The notes under the pieces were generated by a model. That model had not been told where the DNA came from. It made no database searches and was given only the letters and a program-made list of their open reading frames with translations. The translations under genes and the position numbers were made by a program. 64,000 nt of DNA from Aphis gossypii (lineage: Eukaryota; Arthropoda; Insecta; Hemiptera; Aphididae): NCBI RefSeq assembly GCF_020184175.1, contig NC_065532.1, positions 17,794,001 to 17,858,000 on the forward strand. The letters are read 5' to 3'. Shown here piece by piece: positions 37,311-52,100 of this stretch; the first letter of the stretch is position 1, and each line of letters begins with the position of its first letter.

Positions 37311-38599
37311 ATTATTTAAACAACTCGGAATAAAGTATATTTTATAATCGCGCTTCTAAAATGTTTTTAGATTTATCCATTTTATGTTAATTCGTTCAAT
37401 GTTGAATCATATATTATATACTTATTAGTTATTATCGGATAGTTGGGCAATTATATTAAAGCTATTATATAGGCTGGAGGTGGCGGGTATATACATTAGA
37501 TGAGCGCATTCAGATGTATAACACTGCTATAATATGGGCGATCCGCGACCGTGAACACGAATTATTACGAAAACTAGCGAGGCGAAACACCCTGTATGTG
37601 TTTATTTAATTTTTTGTTTTTTTTTTTTTTTTTATGAATAATATATTATATCCTCCACACGCATCGGCCGTACACGCGTGGGTTTCTCAACGCACTCGAG
37701 TTTTTGGATACAAATAGCATATTCCGTACATATTATGTTCGATAATATTATTTATAATAACGTGTACGCGCTGCATATAAATATAGGTACCCGCACATAT
37801 CATTATATTATTATTATACGTATATATACGTTTACTGTGCCCGAAGCGCGACTACCGTCCGATTACATACGGCGAATACTGCGTATAAACTATACGGCTT
37901 GTGATGCTGTATAATATACGGATATGAAGCATATTATAATAACATCCATACGAGTGCGTATATTAAATACCTGACTCGTACCCGGCCTGCCACTCATTAC
38001 CGGTCGTTTATTTAGAGCTGATAACCGATCGCGCTACTCATACACGTGCATCGCGGATTTTATTGCTTTTCGGTGTTTAGACCCACACTCGCGCGCGCGC
38101 ACCACTATATACGATCGTCCACTACGCCAGTGGTGAGCGAAATCTTAAATGTCATCGAGTTTATCGCAATGCGTTTCGGTTATATAATATCATAATACGT
38201 ACAGAGCGGTTCTTATATTATTATATACGGTGAACCGCAATCTTCGTCATCAAAACATATATCGTTAACGTTTTTGAAAATAATATTTTACTTCGAAGGA
38301 GTGTTTTTCTTTTTTGGTAAACAATATTTTCAACAAGAAAATGCTATTTTTATTTTTTTACTACTTTTTAATTAATTTGTATTGTAATTATTGTTTCAAT
38401 TTTTTTTTTTTTTTTTTTATGTAAGAACATATTTTAATTTCATATTTCCAAGCAGATTAGTTTTCAGAGTATTTCGATTGTGTAGAAATGGAATTTTAAA
38501 ATCAGTAGTTAATTAATAATTATAAATGGAGAACTATATTTCAAGTATATTTCATCGCAATATAGTGAGACGACAGAATCATATACTACCTATTATACT

Positions 38600-38707
38600 A
38601 TAGTGCTTATGGAACCTCCATAACTCGAATCGGTTGGGGGTGAAGAAAAAATTAGAGTTATCAAAAATTCGACTTATAAAGGTTAGAGTTATCGAGGTTC
38701 CATTGTA
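38600..38707. mobile_element. Short pogo/Tigger-like MITE
   Basis: The left end has GGAACCTCCATAACTCGAA and the right end, inverted, TACAATGGAACCTCGATAAC. The GGAACCTC(G)ATAACTC terminus and TA flanks are typical of pogo-type miniature elements. The core is about 50 bp. Confidence 0.6.
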
Positions 38708-41700
38708 TTACAGTGTTGAATTGAGTCTCTGATGAATTTCTGATTCTCCACCCCATTGTTGATTTTTTTCATACAGTTTTAAAACTCGCTTGTTAGTGAT
38801 TTTGGTATACAGTAGTATAGATATAAGTATTAATATATCTATAATAGATAATATGGTATGGATAATCATGCTAATAAGTAAAAAGTGGATGTAACGATTA
38901 GTGATACTGTGATAGCGACTTCTTATATTGCTGAAGCATATATCAAAGAGAATAATACATAATAATAATCTATATATATCTACTAGACTAATTATTGTGT
39001 AACTATATACTAATTACGACTATCTCTACATCGATGTTTGGTCTACCGAGACACCGAGTACGCTTGTAAACAAACATAGTCTGGTAAATATGATTTTTAT
39101 CATAAAAAGTTATTCAAAATTCAAATACATATTTATAGATTTTTAATTTTTAATTTTTTTTAAATTCTAATGGTCTTGTTCGATATTAATAGCAGTTCAG
39201 TAGATAAATTGAGTATAGACGAATTGGCCAAAATAAGAAATAAATTGAATTTTATAATTGAAGTGTGTTTTACACTATAGGTACCTAAACATTACATATT
39301 ACTTTGAAGTAAATTGATTTAAAATGTTAACGTTTTGTTATTTATCGTTATAATTCGGTGTATAAGTTTGATATATTTTAAGCTCAACAATCTATTGGCA
39401 ATTTATGTAACTAAATTCCTCCGTCATCGTAAACACTTATGCAAACGCCATTGAATTATTCAGCTCACATAAACCTAATAATTAAATAATGTACATAATA
39501 GGATTATGATTCGCATAATTAGATACATATGGTTACTATTGTAACTACAATAATTAATCACGCGTTCTAAATTCGAATATTATATCTATAGAAATGTTCA
39601 TGGAAAAAAATATATAAAGTATAAAAGTGTTGTTTTTCAATGAATTCAAAGAATATAAAAAAAAATTATATAAATTTACAAATATGTTAATAAGTGTTAT
39701 TGCTGGTATAATAAAAGCGTCTACATTTAAAATAATCATCCGGTATAAACTACTATTTTACTATAATATAATATACACTTATACACCACTCGAACTCGTT
39801 GTATATCATACAGATACAATGTTATAATAATATTAAAACTTGTAACGTTTCGCGACGCGTTTCGTTTGTTTTTGTTCGAGGGTATACGTGTTTGGCCGGC
39901 CTCTAAACTGTGCCAGTGAAATGTCGAAATTTATTATTTATTGTAAATCGCGACTTAATTATGACACACCAATTACCAATATTATATGTACGTTTAAGTC
40001 AATACCTACCTTATACTTTGAGCCAACTCTTACACGACGGTTGCCAAGAATTAAGCATGCGCTAGAAACGCTAATTTTTCTCGACTTGATCTTTTTTTGA
40101 CACTTCTTAAACGTTTACTTTATATATTATGCATATTATACTTAGTGCTATACTTCAGTATCGTGTTTCTGCGATTATATTTTGCAAACTGTAATAAATA
40201 AACCAGTACTTGGAATCCATCAATAAGATATCGGTTAACATAACTAAATAATTATAAAACGATGCACCAACCTATACACACATATTATAAACACTTAGCG
40301 TTATTTTTATAGTTACCTGATTAAAAAAAATATTAGGAGGACGACAAAATAATAAAAACAAAACGATATTATGTTGTAGTCGAGGAAAGATGGTTTACAA
40401 GTAGGTAGGGAAAAACGGGGTAGTTCCGTACGAGAGGTAAAACCGTATGATAATGTTTTCTGATTATTAAGTCAAGATGGAAAAAAATGATTAATGTTTA
40501 TTTATCCATGACCGTATGTTTATTATTATCGACAACAATTAACCTCAATTCTAATAAATTCCCGCTCAAATTCCTACAATCATAAGATAATAATATGTAT
40601 AATCACTGTTTTTTTCACATAATATTATAATTAAAAATATTTATACATCATTTTGTTTGATGTTTACGAAAATTGTTTCAAATTACGAAAAATAAAGTAC
40701 AGATTATTTAATAATATAATTTGGATAAATATTGCTTATACTTTTTACTTAATTATTGTTAATTTAAAGCCACCTATACTGTGGGGCAAAATCGTTGGAG
40801 CAAAAACGTATGCCAGATATGATACACACACATACAAATCATTCTTGTGGTGCATCAAGCACGCCCGCCGACTTTTTTTCCTTTATAAATTATGATTTTC
40901 AACATTTTTAAGAATATATTTTAAAGATCATAGTTTCAATTATTTTAAATTTTTATACCACTTTTGGAGTGATGGTCTGTGGTGATATTAATAACTTATT
41001 TTTTGTAATAATAAGAATTACCTTTTTTTCCTGTAAATTTTTAATCAAACTAACTTTGTGTAGGTACTTAGGATAATATTATTTATGTTCATAATAATAA
41101 GTTTGGGAGATGAGGCGGCTTTGATGATTTGAAAATTATAGTAATTAACTAATATTAATCTATTGATATTTGTAAAAAAATGTTGAATATAATAAATAAA
41201 AACCTGAATCCTAGATAGGTACCTATCTACAATCTACGTATTATATCTTTGTAATATCATACTTAAAGACTATTAATATTGTTAATGTATACATTTTAAT
41301 GACCCTGTAATTTGATTTAGATATAATTATATAACATTTTTCAAAAAAATTATCAACAATTTATAGTAAAAAAAGATTGAATCTCACGCGGAAAGATTAA
41401 ATTGATAAAACCACAGAAAACTCTCAGAAAATGGTATATAATATTATAATAGTAATAAATAAATAATTAAAAATATGGTCCTTTAAAATATTAAAAATTC
41501 TAAAAATCAGAATTCGAATAAATTAATTACTAAAGAAAAAAAAACAAAAATGAGCATGCTTAGGGAATCATTACACATATTGTACCTATACATATATTAT
41601 TATGACGTAGTGAATAAATTAATATTATTATAATTTATTTCTATCGCCGTAAATAATATTGTGTTATACAACGTAGAACTCGGATGACAACGAATCCCGT

Positions 41701-42812
41701 ACCTATATGATATTATTACGATAATGTGACTCGTAGAGGAAAATAATAATAGTATATCGTGTCCAAGACGTACACCTATTAGAAATATGCGGCGGCCGCC
41801 GCGGAACGGTTCCACCGCGTCAATAAATATCAATAATAACGATACTATATTATATGATTATTTCAGTAATAATAAGACGACGACCCGACCCCGACAGTGT
41901 CGCGGACGTCATGGAAACGGGCGTACGCGCGTATTTATTATGTCATAATATATACATGTGATACTTACCAAGTACTGCTGCTGTACACACGATAATAATA
42001 CGGTGCCCGCTTTACCGTCAAGCATAAATTTATACTTAACAGTGTGCGAAGACAGAATGTTAATGAATTTGGTATTTTTTCCTTTTTAACCCTAATAAAA
42101 CCACAAGTTTATCAGGTGCTTCATCATTTCTAAACGAACGTTTTATCGTTCGATAAATTTTATTTTATAATTTTTGGGAATTTTTAACGTCATATTTCCA
42201 TAATTTTATATGATAGATCATTTTTCTTGAAATTTATATTTCAGAGAAAATTAAATATTTTTATAAATATTTATAATTATTGTATATCGTTATTGAGGGT
42301 TTTTGTTGTCGTATAATTAGTGTAGAGTGCAGGTTTTCGTGCACGATGGTATAAAACAATATGTTTTTACATCACGTAATCCGATAAATTATTATTTTTT
42401 TTAAATAATAAATGTATTTTTGGTACTTTTTTTTATAAATCTACGTGTGTCTCGCCTACGTATTTTGACGATGATACTATTTTATTTTATCAATAACGAC
42501 GATTTTTATTTTGGATGAAAAAAATAATACACTAATTAAAAAATTAAAAGCCTGAGACGTATAATTAATTAATAACACAAAATTTTAATAATTTTACAAC
42601 TAGGATAGATGAAAGTCCTAACATGATGTTTTATCTGTTTAAATTCGTAGAGTAGTTGGTTCGAAGTACGCGTTTATGTTTTTATGTTATTAAATTATTA
42701 TACATCAGTGGTTATGCGAGCATACTGCAGCTAGGTAGTTATATTAATACTTTTTGTTTAAAAGCATAAACAAAATAATAATATTAATAAAAAAAAAAAT
42801 AATAATAATAAT

Positions 42813-42847
<35 letters not shown>

Positions 42848-43077
42848 ATTAAAAAAAAAACAACATTGTTGAAGTGAACACTTCTTGCATACTTACTAAT
42901 AATAATCGTATTATATTTACGACACATGCAAAAAATAATTAATGTTATATAAAGTTAATGAGAGGAATGATATTAATATTATGTTGCCGCTAACTCGATC
43001 ACTGCTGTTTGATAGAAAATGGCTGTCGAGCGCGGTATTGGATATCACTTATATCCGTCATATTATTTGTTATTGTA
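38708..43077. other. Intergenic AT-rich DNA between the two genes
   Basis: No supported gene. Open frames at 39554-40100 and 40653-40895 have low-complexity translations on both strands. A GC-rich patch lies at 41780-41930. Minus-strand 42012-41969 has a good GTAAGTAT donor but no usable start codon. An (AAT)n/poly-A tract lies at 42775-42870. Confidence 0.6.
42775..42870. repeat. (AAT)n / poly-A low-complexity tract
   Basis: Almost only AAT trinucleotides and A runs. It lies about 200 bp beyond the stop codon of the clan CD-like gene. Confidence 0.9.
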
Positions 43078-43185
43078 TTATCGAGGTACGCATGGCCTTA
43101 TTCCTGATATCGAGATGTTTCTCATCTCTTGCTCCATAAAAACACCAGTGTACACTGGTGGCATCATTTGGGATTCCTGGAAAGG
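43078..43185 (-). CDS. Clan CD-like gene, terminal exon
   Basis: A strong acceptor (CCTTTTGTTTCAG) precedes 43185. It encodes PFQESQMMPP ... GIRPCVPR (35 residues) and TAA, in phase 0 as required by the preceding exon. It lies 8.3 kb from that exon, so an intervening exon of length divisible by 3 cannot be excluded. Confidence 0.75.
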   Translation of the reverse strand, partial: PFQESQMMPPVYTGVFMEQEMRNISISGIRPCVPR

Positions 43186-46100
43186 CTGAAACAAAAGGAA
43201 AAATTCGTGAGTATATTATCATATAAGATTTTTAGGGTAAAGTTACCACATAATATCTACCTAATAATATAATATACATAAAAAAGACAATGGCATGCAT
43301 ACATGTATGCGTATAAATATTAAACACACGCCTTAATATTATAATACATCTATCTTGGCTTTAATGTAATTAATTAATTAACAACTCAATAATATATTTT
43401 GCAAATCCTTTATTGCTTTCTCAAAGTGGATATATGACAGTTGTCGGGGCTCCAGAACTCAGGAGTCCTGACGCCCTGAATTTATTTCCAACTTTATACG
43501 ACCCTGAGGTGGGGCAGCGATCATTGAAATATTAATTCTCACCAAATATCATGTAGTATCTGGTTATATTAAACAATACAATTTACAATTTATTATGTAT
43601 TAATTATTTATACCTACCTATCTAATCGGTTAAGTTAAACATAAACATACTACAACAGTAGGTACTCAATAAGTCATTATACACCGTCTACCGAGATAGA
43701 AGACTCGAGTAACTGATCCATGCACAAATGCAGTTATGAATAGATTTTCAAAATGTATGATTATAATTTTAAATTTATATACTATCACAATCCATTAGCG
43801 CCTTCTACAATTGATCAGAATTGAATTTACGGGGTCGGACTATGAGTAGATAGGCTTTATGAGTTTACTCGATGCAAGGAACTTTAAGTCGGTTTTGTGG
43901 TGTGAGGGGGGAGGGGGCAGGCGCTAATAAGTAAAAAAATATAGAAGTCTATCCTATTGAATTGACTCAACTTGAACGCTATGACTGCTTACTATACCTT
44001 ATTTGCTATAGATCTCTAGCTTAAGGCTGAAGCTATTATTATATTTACACTAGATATCCTATTTGACCTATCTTGAAAATATATTAACCTCGTGTACATT
44101 GGGCATATATATAATTACACCGAAGAGTGGCTATATAAACACGTGTGTATACAACGAGAAACAAAAATAATATAATATACGTACAAACATTATTATAATT
44201 TATACTGTATTATATTATACGCACGTGTACAGCGTTCAAGGCCACCGCATTACGGATCGGCAAAAATTTCGGTTAAACGGGTATTTTTTTTTTTTTTGTA
44301 TACAAATACGCATTATTTTATTTATTTTTTTTATTTTGCAATTTTTTTTTTTTTTAATAAATAATCCGGGGGCATCGACTAAACCTCACTGCATGCATAG
44401 TGGTCGGCGTCCCGGAGTCGGTCCGGTGCAGTTTATCTATATTAAATTACAAGAAAAGGACGACTTATTCCTTAAACGTTCGCGACTTGTAGATCGTACA
44501 TGCTACATAGTTTTATATAGGTTTATTAAACAGTGAACTCTGGTATGTGTATATATCTAATATTATAGATATACGTACGCACACACAAAGAAAATATCGA
44601 ACCGAATATTTCTTTTATTGTCCTTGTTCTCAAGACGACTTTTTTTTTTAACCCATACGAAAAAATAAACAGTCCATGAATAAAACAACACCAGAACTCG
44701 CCAAAAATTTTAAATCCCGAAAGTAAAATTAAATTATACCCATTCAAATAGTATAACGCTATAACGCGTTCGTGTGTGCAAATTATAATAAATAATAATA
44801 TACTGACATTGTACACGTATACATACGAATAAATGATAAAAAAATATCACAAAGACGATTTTACTATAATATTTTAGTGAAATAATATCGTGTAGAATAA
44901 AACGGGTCATATTAAAATATTATAATCGGCAACTTCGTAAAATAATCGAGAATGATAAAATATACATTGAATCCGTGACATTAAAATAGTTTCTTTTTAA
45001 TCACACAATTTCGCAAGAAATTTATCTTAAATTGCGAATTGATTAAAATTCAATATGTAAATAACTCGCGTATATTATATGCATGGGAAAAAAAGGATTT
45101 CATCATTACCGCAAATATTTCTATAACGTACGCAAAATACAAACGCGCGTAAATCAAATTTTGCACTATACACAGCGAAGAGAAGACTAGAAATTCCGTA
45201 TGGACTAATATACCTAATATATATATATATATATATAATGCAAATATACTGCTTCTTTGATTTAGCGCGTGTGTGTTTATTAGTAGTATGTTTTTTTTCG
45301 TTTGTCTAAGGTCGGAGTCGTTTGTCATTGAAAACGTGAAATTCCGAAACTTTTTCAGTCAATCTGCGACCAATATGGACGTACGGATACCAAATGAAAT
45401 TTTTACTTAGAAATCCACTTCGCATTCACATATTATATTAAAATCGAGAAGAACACTGCATCGTAATATTACATAATGAGGCGTACATCCGTACCGGATG
45501 ATCGGTTTACCGCCGTAAATATAAATATATTGTATTATTATAATCTGGTAGTGGTATATTATAGTAAGTAACCGAAATCGTTATATTATATTTTAAACAA
45601 TTTAAACAACTATAAATAGTGATTAACCAAGCATGATCAAGCCGCGTTTTTCTTCAATAACGCAGTTATTTAAAATCTGATTTTTAGAATTTTTAAATAT
45701 ATTATTACCATAAAGATCTCGTGTTTTCAAATTATTGAGATTTCCGTATTTAAGGAAATACAAACTTTTGTTTTTCAAATTACAAGTAGAACAGACTTCA
45801 TTCATAGTAAATTATTTGACAGATCATTTTTCTAAAAATATTGTTGTATTAGAATCAAAATTTAAACGAGTTGTTTTAGAGTTATATGACTTTGTGTACT
45901 TTTGTGGTAATAGGTATAGATCCGTGATAATGTGTTTGAAATTATTTGAGACCATAGAAATTCAAAAATTTAAAAATACGGTCTTTCAGTAAATATGTTT
46001 AAAAATTTCAATAAGCGGAATTTGAATAAATTCGTTATTAAAAGAAAAAAGAAGGGTTAAGGGTTAAGAGTACGGTGAATAATCCTATATATTATGTATT

Positions 46101-49100
46101 ATGTCGATTCTTCTATAGGTACTTTTTGCTGGAATCTTTATTATTACGTCTTTTAAAAATATTGTATTTATGGTTCAGCTATACTATATTGATTTTAAAT
46201 ACCAATTAATATTATCGATGGCATATAATATGATATAATATACAAAAAAAAAAAAAACGTTTGTTTGAGTAACGTGATACGATCTTATCTTTTAATAATA
46301 ACACTTTTGACGGTATAATACAACAGTATATTATATTTTACGGATAATTGAATTTTATATAGCTTTTAAATATTGTGTCCGATATAGATACCATTCTACC
46401 GATTATTATATAATATTATATCGGTGTGTTGAACGTTATATAACTGCAAGTTAAGTCGGCCTATGGGTAAAAATCTGTTTGATTTAAAAAATCGCAGTCC
46501 GACACCGAATCCGCCACACCCGCGAGCACGCACGTATGCCTAATTATATAATAAGTATAGGTGCTATACCTACCACTTAGCGGATATATTGTTTAAACAG
46601 TTTAATTGTGATCGATTGACAGAACAGGCGTTTCATTTTTATTCCCCCTTTATAAGGAGATAGTCATGCTCACGGGTAAGTTTGACGGACAGCATACATA
46701 TACCGTATAAATTATAAATTATAATAATATAATTAATACCTATATACCTACATAATATATTATCTTTGCGTATGTTTTGAAATTTTGAGATAGATAGTAG
46801 AAATGTTTATTATAGTTTGTCGGCATACATATTCATTAGACCGCTCAGTTTCAATTATTAAGAGTTAGGAATAAAATTGTTATTATTTTTATTTTTCATT
46901 CAAATTCGAATTTTACACTGACACTTACCTACATATAATGTTAAGCCCAGAAACTGAGAAATCATATTGTACTACATTGCAGTGAGTAATTGTGTTCTGT
47001 TTGATTAATAATCAATGTATTTATACAAACGTTATGTTTCATTAATATTTTGCATTACTGTTATACTACTTATATTAAACATTTTTTTTTTTGCGAAGGC
47101 GGCGAAAAATGCATAGAACCACTTTTATAACTTATATCATTTGGCATTTACTAATCTCTATTGATAATTGATATCCTAAAATTGCCAACGATAACTTACT
47201 GTTACTACTATCTTACTATACAAATAGTTTAATATAGTTTACATAATATATTTGATTGTAGTTTTACAAGTATAGCTATTGTCATTACTAATTATTTTGT
47301 ATGAATATAATTTATTTATTTACAATATCTAATCTTATAAGTATTTTCGATTCGTATATTTTATACTTACCATGCAGTTATGCAGTTCAAAGTACGAGAT
47401 GTTATGATATATCGTGTACTATTGCAATTTTAAAAATAGCATAGCATAGCATTTACATATTTACAACGGAATGTGAACATTAAGAAGAATTTAAGATCAT
47501 AAGGAGGGATAACGATAATATTATTATAATATATTGCTAAAAAATATATGTGCAAAATTTTCGTTACATTCGAATTTTCTATAAGCAGAGCCAATAATTG
47601 TATAGTTTATTTTGTGAGCTTGAATATTGCCGGTTGATTGACCTATTATCAAACTTAAAGTTAAAAACGTTATCTGTGTTCTTACGTTGGATTATTTTAC
47701 AATACCTATTTAAATTTTAACCAAAATATTCTGATAATTTTTAAATTACAACAATGCATAATGTATTATAAACACTCATAACTTGAAAAATTGAAACGTT
47801 TAAAAAATCCATCGTATGTATGAACACCACGGATAAAGTTCTTAACTATTTAAGTTTGATAATTGATGAATTCTCTGAAGCGCTTTAAACTAACGACACA
47901 ACTACTTCTGAATGTCAATTTCGAGAGCGGTATGTAGGCAAGAGAGAGAGAGAAAACAAAAATATACGGTACGTTAATATTCTCTCTCTATTAACAACGC
48001 AATAGTTAAAAATGTTCATTATTGTTGTAAAAATAAATTGTTCGACCACTACAACTACTATATGCTTTTTTTATCTGGGGAAGATGTACCTCAACTGGCC
48101 CAACTCACATAGACATATAATAATATGTCCCACGTATGATTTCAAATGCTCCCTAATTTGTTTGAAACAACGCACTATAAGACTCCGGATTTCACAAGAA
48201 AACTATCGGTCAGCTTCTTCAGCCATTTATGCGATGCAAGTGATTCACAACACTACAAACACTAGTGACCGCCCTATCAGACGCAAAATCCAATGCGATC
48301 GTTCCCACGACGTTTTAAACTAGCCAATTCTACTGCATTAATTGTATTATGGTAATAAAAATAAAATAAAAAAATGAACGAAATTGTGTAAAATCGTTGT
48401 ATCATTAATCTATTAAATATTAAGATCTAGTAATCTATAACTATATAATATGCATAATTTGATAAAAAGCTTTTTGATAAAAGAAAAAAGAAAAATTAAC
48501 AACTCGAAGTCGATGATGACGATGCTTACGTATTTGACAAAACGAACAATCCTATACCCGCGATCGCAGTAGTTTGACGTAGGTACGCCCAACGGTTGTG
48601 CGTAGTCATTTGCTCTGCATCAGCGCGTGTGCATCACGTGTACCGCGATGTATATTATATGCCATCTAAATATACGAATTCAATCGCCGTGTAGGCGCGA
48701 CATATGGTCGAAACATATATTATTCACATTGTGTACGGGAATAAAGGAGTAAAGGACAAAGCAAAGCAATAATATAATTAGAAATTTAACCGCAGAAAAA
48801 AAACTCGATTAGCATTGAGTTATAAGCGCAAAAAAAACTCAATACGAAACGATAAAAACGTCAACGAGAACATCGCGAATTACGATTTATCTATCGCGAA
48901 ACACTGCTGCAGAAAACACGTTTTCGAGATGTCCTAATAATACAAACTACATAGTATTAGTTTCTTTGTTTAATTATTTAAAGTATACAGGGTTGTTCAA
49001 AACGATTCATCCGGTTTCAAACGCTTGTGTATTTTTAATTTTTACTTTTTAGGTTTAGAGTAGTAATATAATACGTTACATTAAATAAAATATAAAATAG

Positions 49101-52100
49101 GTAATGTTTAAAATTTGTTTAATGGTACCTATTTTGCGTGGCTTCCCTTGGTCAATGATCTAATCGGGACGATAACTCATTCCATGCACATCCGCTGTAA
49201 TTGACCTGCGTTATTTTTAGGAGGGGGGAGGTTGTTTTAAGACGATCGGTGATATCTAACGATAGTTTGTACACAGAATTTTTTTTACATAATATCCCCA
49301 AAATAAATAGTCACATGACGTAAGATCAGGTGACCTAGGAAGCCAGGCGAAAAGCATCGGATGATTTATTTTGAATTTTTGAATAACCCTGTATAAGCAT
49401 TAATTTATACGGATATACCTACAAACGAGAAAACGACAAATAAAAAAAAATATGATTCTGTTTTTAGGTGTTCCCGCACATACCTATATTATGATCAGAA
49501 TCTATCTAAGTTGATCTCGGTAACTCGGCGGCAACGCTGTATGCCGACAAATGCGCATTTGTCCCACACCGACATCGTGTAATGGTTGTATGGTTTCGTG
49601 TGTGATTAAAATTTATGTCCATTATACGCAGTGAAGTAAAAAATGTTATCGTGAGAGTACCTACCTTATGTATCACATATATATATATTTAATATTTATA
49701 TATACATCGGGTACTTTTAACTAAAGACACTTATTATTTTGAAAACTATTAACGTTTTTGAAATTGTTTTATATAATTTAAAGTCATTATAAAACCACAT
49801 TTTTAAAAAAAATCACTTATTTTCTACTAATTTGTTTTACCGTTATCATTTTAAAGTTTTTACTTTTTTAAATTACAATATAATGAAATATTTTTAATTT
49901 ATTATTCTGTTACAGAATATTTTATTCATCTGTGTATTTCATAAAAAAAAAATAATTGGTTTTCTAAAAAAATAGTTATAAATTATAATTAATTATTTAG
50001 GTGTAATAATTATTTAAAGTTCATATAATCCAGAGTACTTCAGTTAAGTTGTACCTCTGTACACTACAAAATGTTGGTCCACTCATCTATACTTTTAAAG
50101 TTATAACCAATTAACTACTTCTTCTATATTTTTATTTATTATTATTCTTAGATATATATTTGTTGTCATTTAAAAAATAAAAATTTCAAGTGATACCGAT
50201 TAAAAAGGATAAAGAAATGTTTTTTAGTAATAGCACATGACGTTGTAAAAAATATTTTTAAAAATATTAATAGTTTTAGAAATAAGGAACTATAGTGTTT
50301 TGTATTAAAAAAACCACCCAGTAGATATTTACATTAACGACTATACCAAAATGGATGTGTCTGTAAGTATGTGTTATAGAAGAGAAAACGCAGTAGTACG
50401 TGATCCATCGTTTAGGTCTTTGATTTAATATTTAATTACACTTTTTTTTATATTCTTTCTATATGATGCGTATTCGAAAAATAATCTTTTCGGTGTGACC
50501 GTGTTATCAAATTTCATTTTAACCGCGTATAAATGTCAATTATATTATCATATACTCGTGCTTCTAAATTTTAATAATATCGTCAGCGTATTTTAAGTTT
50601 AACATAGACATATCAATAAGCAGTAACAGGTTTTTATTGTATTCCGATGCAACCAATAGTTTAAGAGATTTTCATATGCATTTTATCAACATCTTGTACA
50701 CATATATTATATTATATACCTTACACTCAGCCATACCTTATGAAACGCATTCCCACTTTTTGGTGGTCAGTGTAGTTTTGCTATATTTTATTTTACTTAA
50801 ACGTCTTAAACTAAGACAAACAAATTATAAAAAAATATATAATATGACCTGATGTGTTAAAAACTTGTGTATTCCATGCGCTATACGCGAAGGGCGATGG
50901 AGAAGAACCTATTCGAATACAATCTCAAAAAATGTATGAATTTTCAGCGTACACTTAAAAATATATTTTTAAAAGTATCGACTTTCTTAAAAACAACGTT
51001 AAAAACTAAAGTGTATTTATGGTTTTGAAATAAATAAAGTGTGAACACGTTATAAAAAAAAAAAAATTATGGTTTTAATTTTGTTTTTATAACTGTAATA
51101 TGATAAAAATTTTAAAAATAACAGAATCTATAATTTGTTCTAGTCATGTTTTGGTACGCCGATATAACTGCATTTTTATGTATATTTATTAAAAACAATC
51201 GAATCAGACGTAAAATGATCTGCTTATAATAATAACACGATTATTATATAGAACCATTCGGACATTTGTTTACTTTCACACCGCGTACAGCCTTACGTAA
51301 TATATTTTAACGATAGACATTATAGTATCAAATGTTTAAATTTAGTATTTAGGTAGAGTCCCTATTTTGTTTTTAACAGTAATTTTGCGCACTTTTTATA
51401 GTGTCATAGAATATCTTAATGAACATTAAGCATTTAAACATTCAGTTTTTTCCACTTTTACATCCCACTTCTAATAATCTCCCGATCCAAACACTGCATT
51501 TGTGTATACGAGCTGACGACTCACCTTGATGTACTCTGACAGACAGGCGGTCCTGCTGGACTCTCTCATGTACGCGTTGAAAGTGTGCCTGGGTGTCCAA
51601 TCGTCCATGCTAGTGGTCGGTATGATCATGACGTTTTCGACACGACGACGCTGGAACTGGGCGTGCAGCGCCAACATACCGCTGTAGCTCTGGTCGACGA
51701 ACACGACCACGCGGCGCGCCGAACAGTGCGATATGTCGTGCAAGAACTCCTTGGACGTGTAGATCTCGTCGCTTTCCACCTGTGGAATCGAGAATTTTCG
51801 ATTATTATGACTGATGTAAGCATGTATAATAGCTATGTATGTATAATAATATAACATGCAGATTTCAACTACGGAGAGGCGGCTCTGTCGGCATTATTAT
51901 ACCTAATATATTATAATCATTTCGGATGTGTTCAGCGGTATTCGGCCGGCAGTAAAATATTATGATTTAAAATAATATTCCGAGGAATATCTTATGGTTA
52001 AAAAAAAACACGTACATACTACATGGCATTCAAATTAAGTTTACCCTAAACAACAATATACATCGTCCGAATTAACCCATGTCCCACATAATTAACCCGA

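Noticed and set aside
41969..42012. Alternative phosphatase first exon (hydrophobic IIIVCTAAVL with GTAAGTAT donor in phase 1)
   Set aside because: The frame has a TAA just upstream and no ATG, whereas 35243-35327 gives a complete start and signal peptide in the same phase. A non-coding exon is still possible.
44225..45328. Several 90-100 codon frames on both strands
   Set aside because: Low-complexity Phe/Ile/Tyr-rich translations in an intron, without splice signals or compositional shift.
48012..48323. 103-codon plus-strand frame with mixed composition
   Set aside because: No recognisable motif, no homologous neighbour and no regulatory context. It may be a repeat fragment; not enough for a gene call.
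51585..51854. Open frames on the plus strand and in a second minus frame over the nucleophile exon
   Set aside because: They are by-products of the GC-rich exon at 51525-51779; only one frame joins its neighbours with correct phases.
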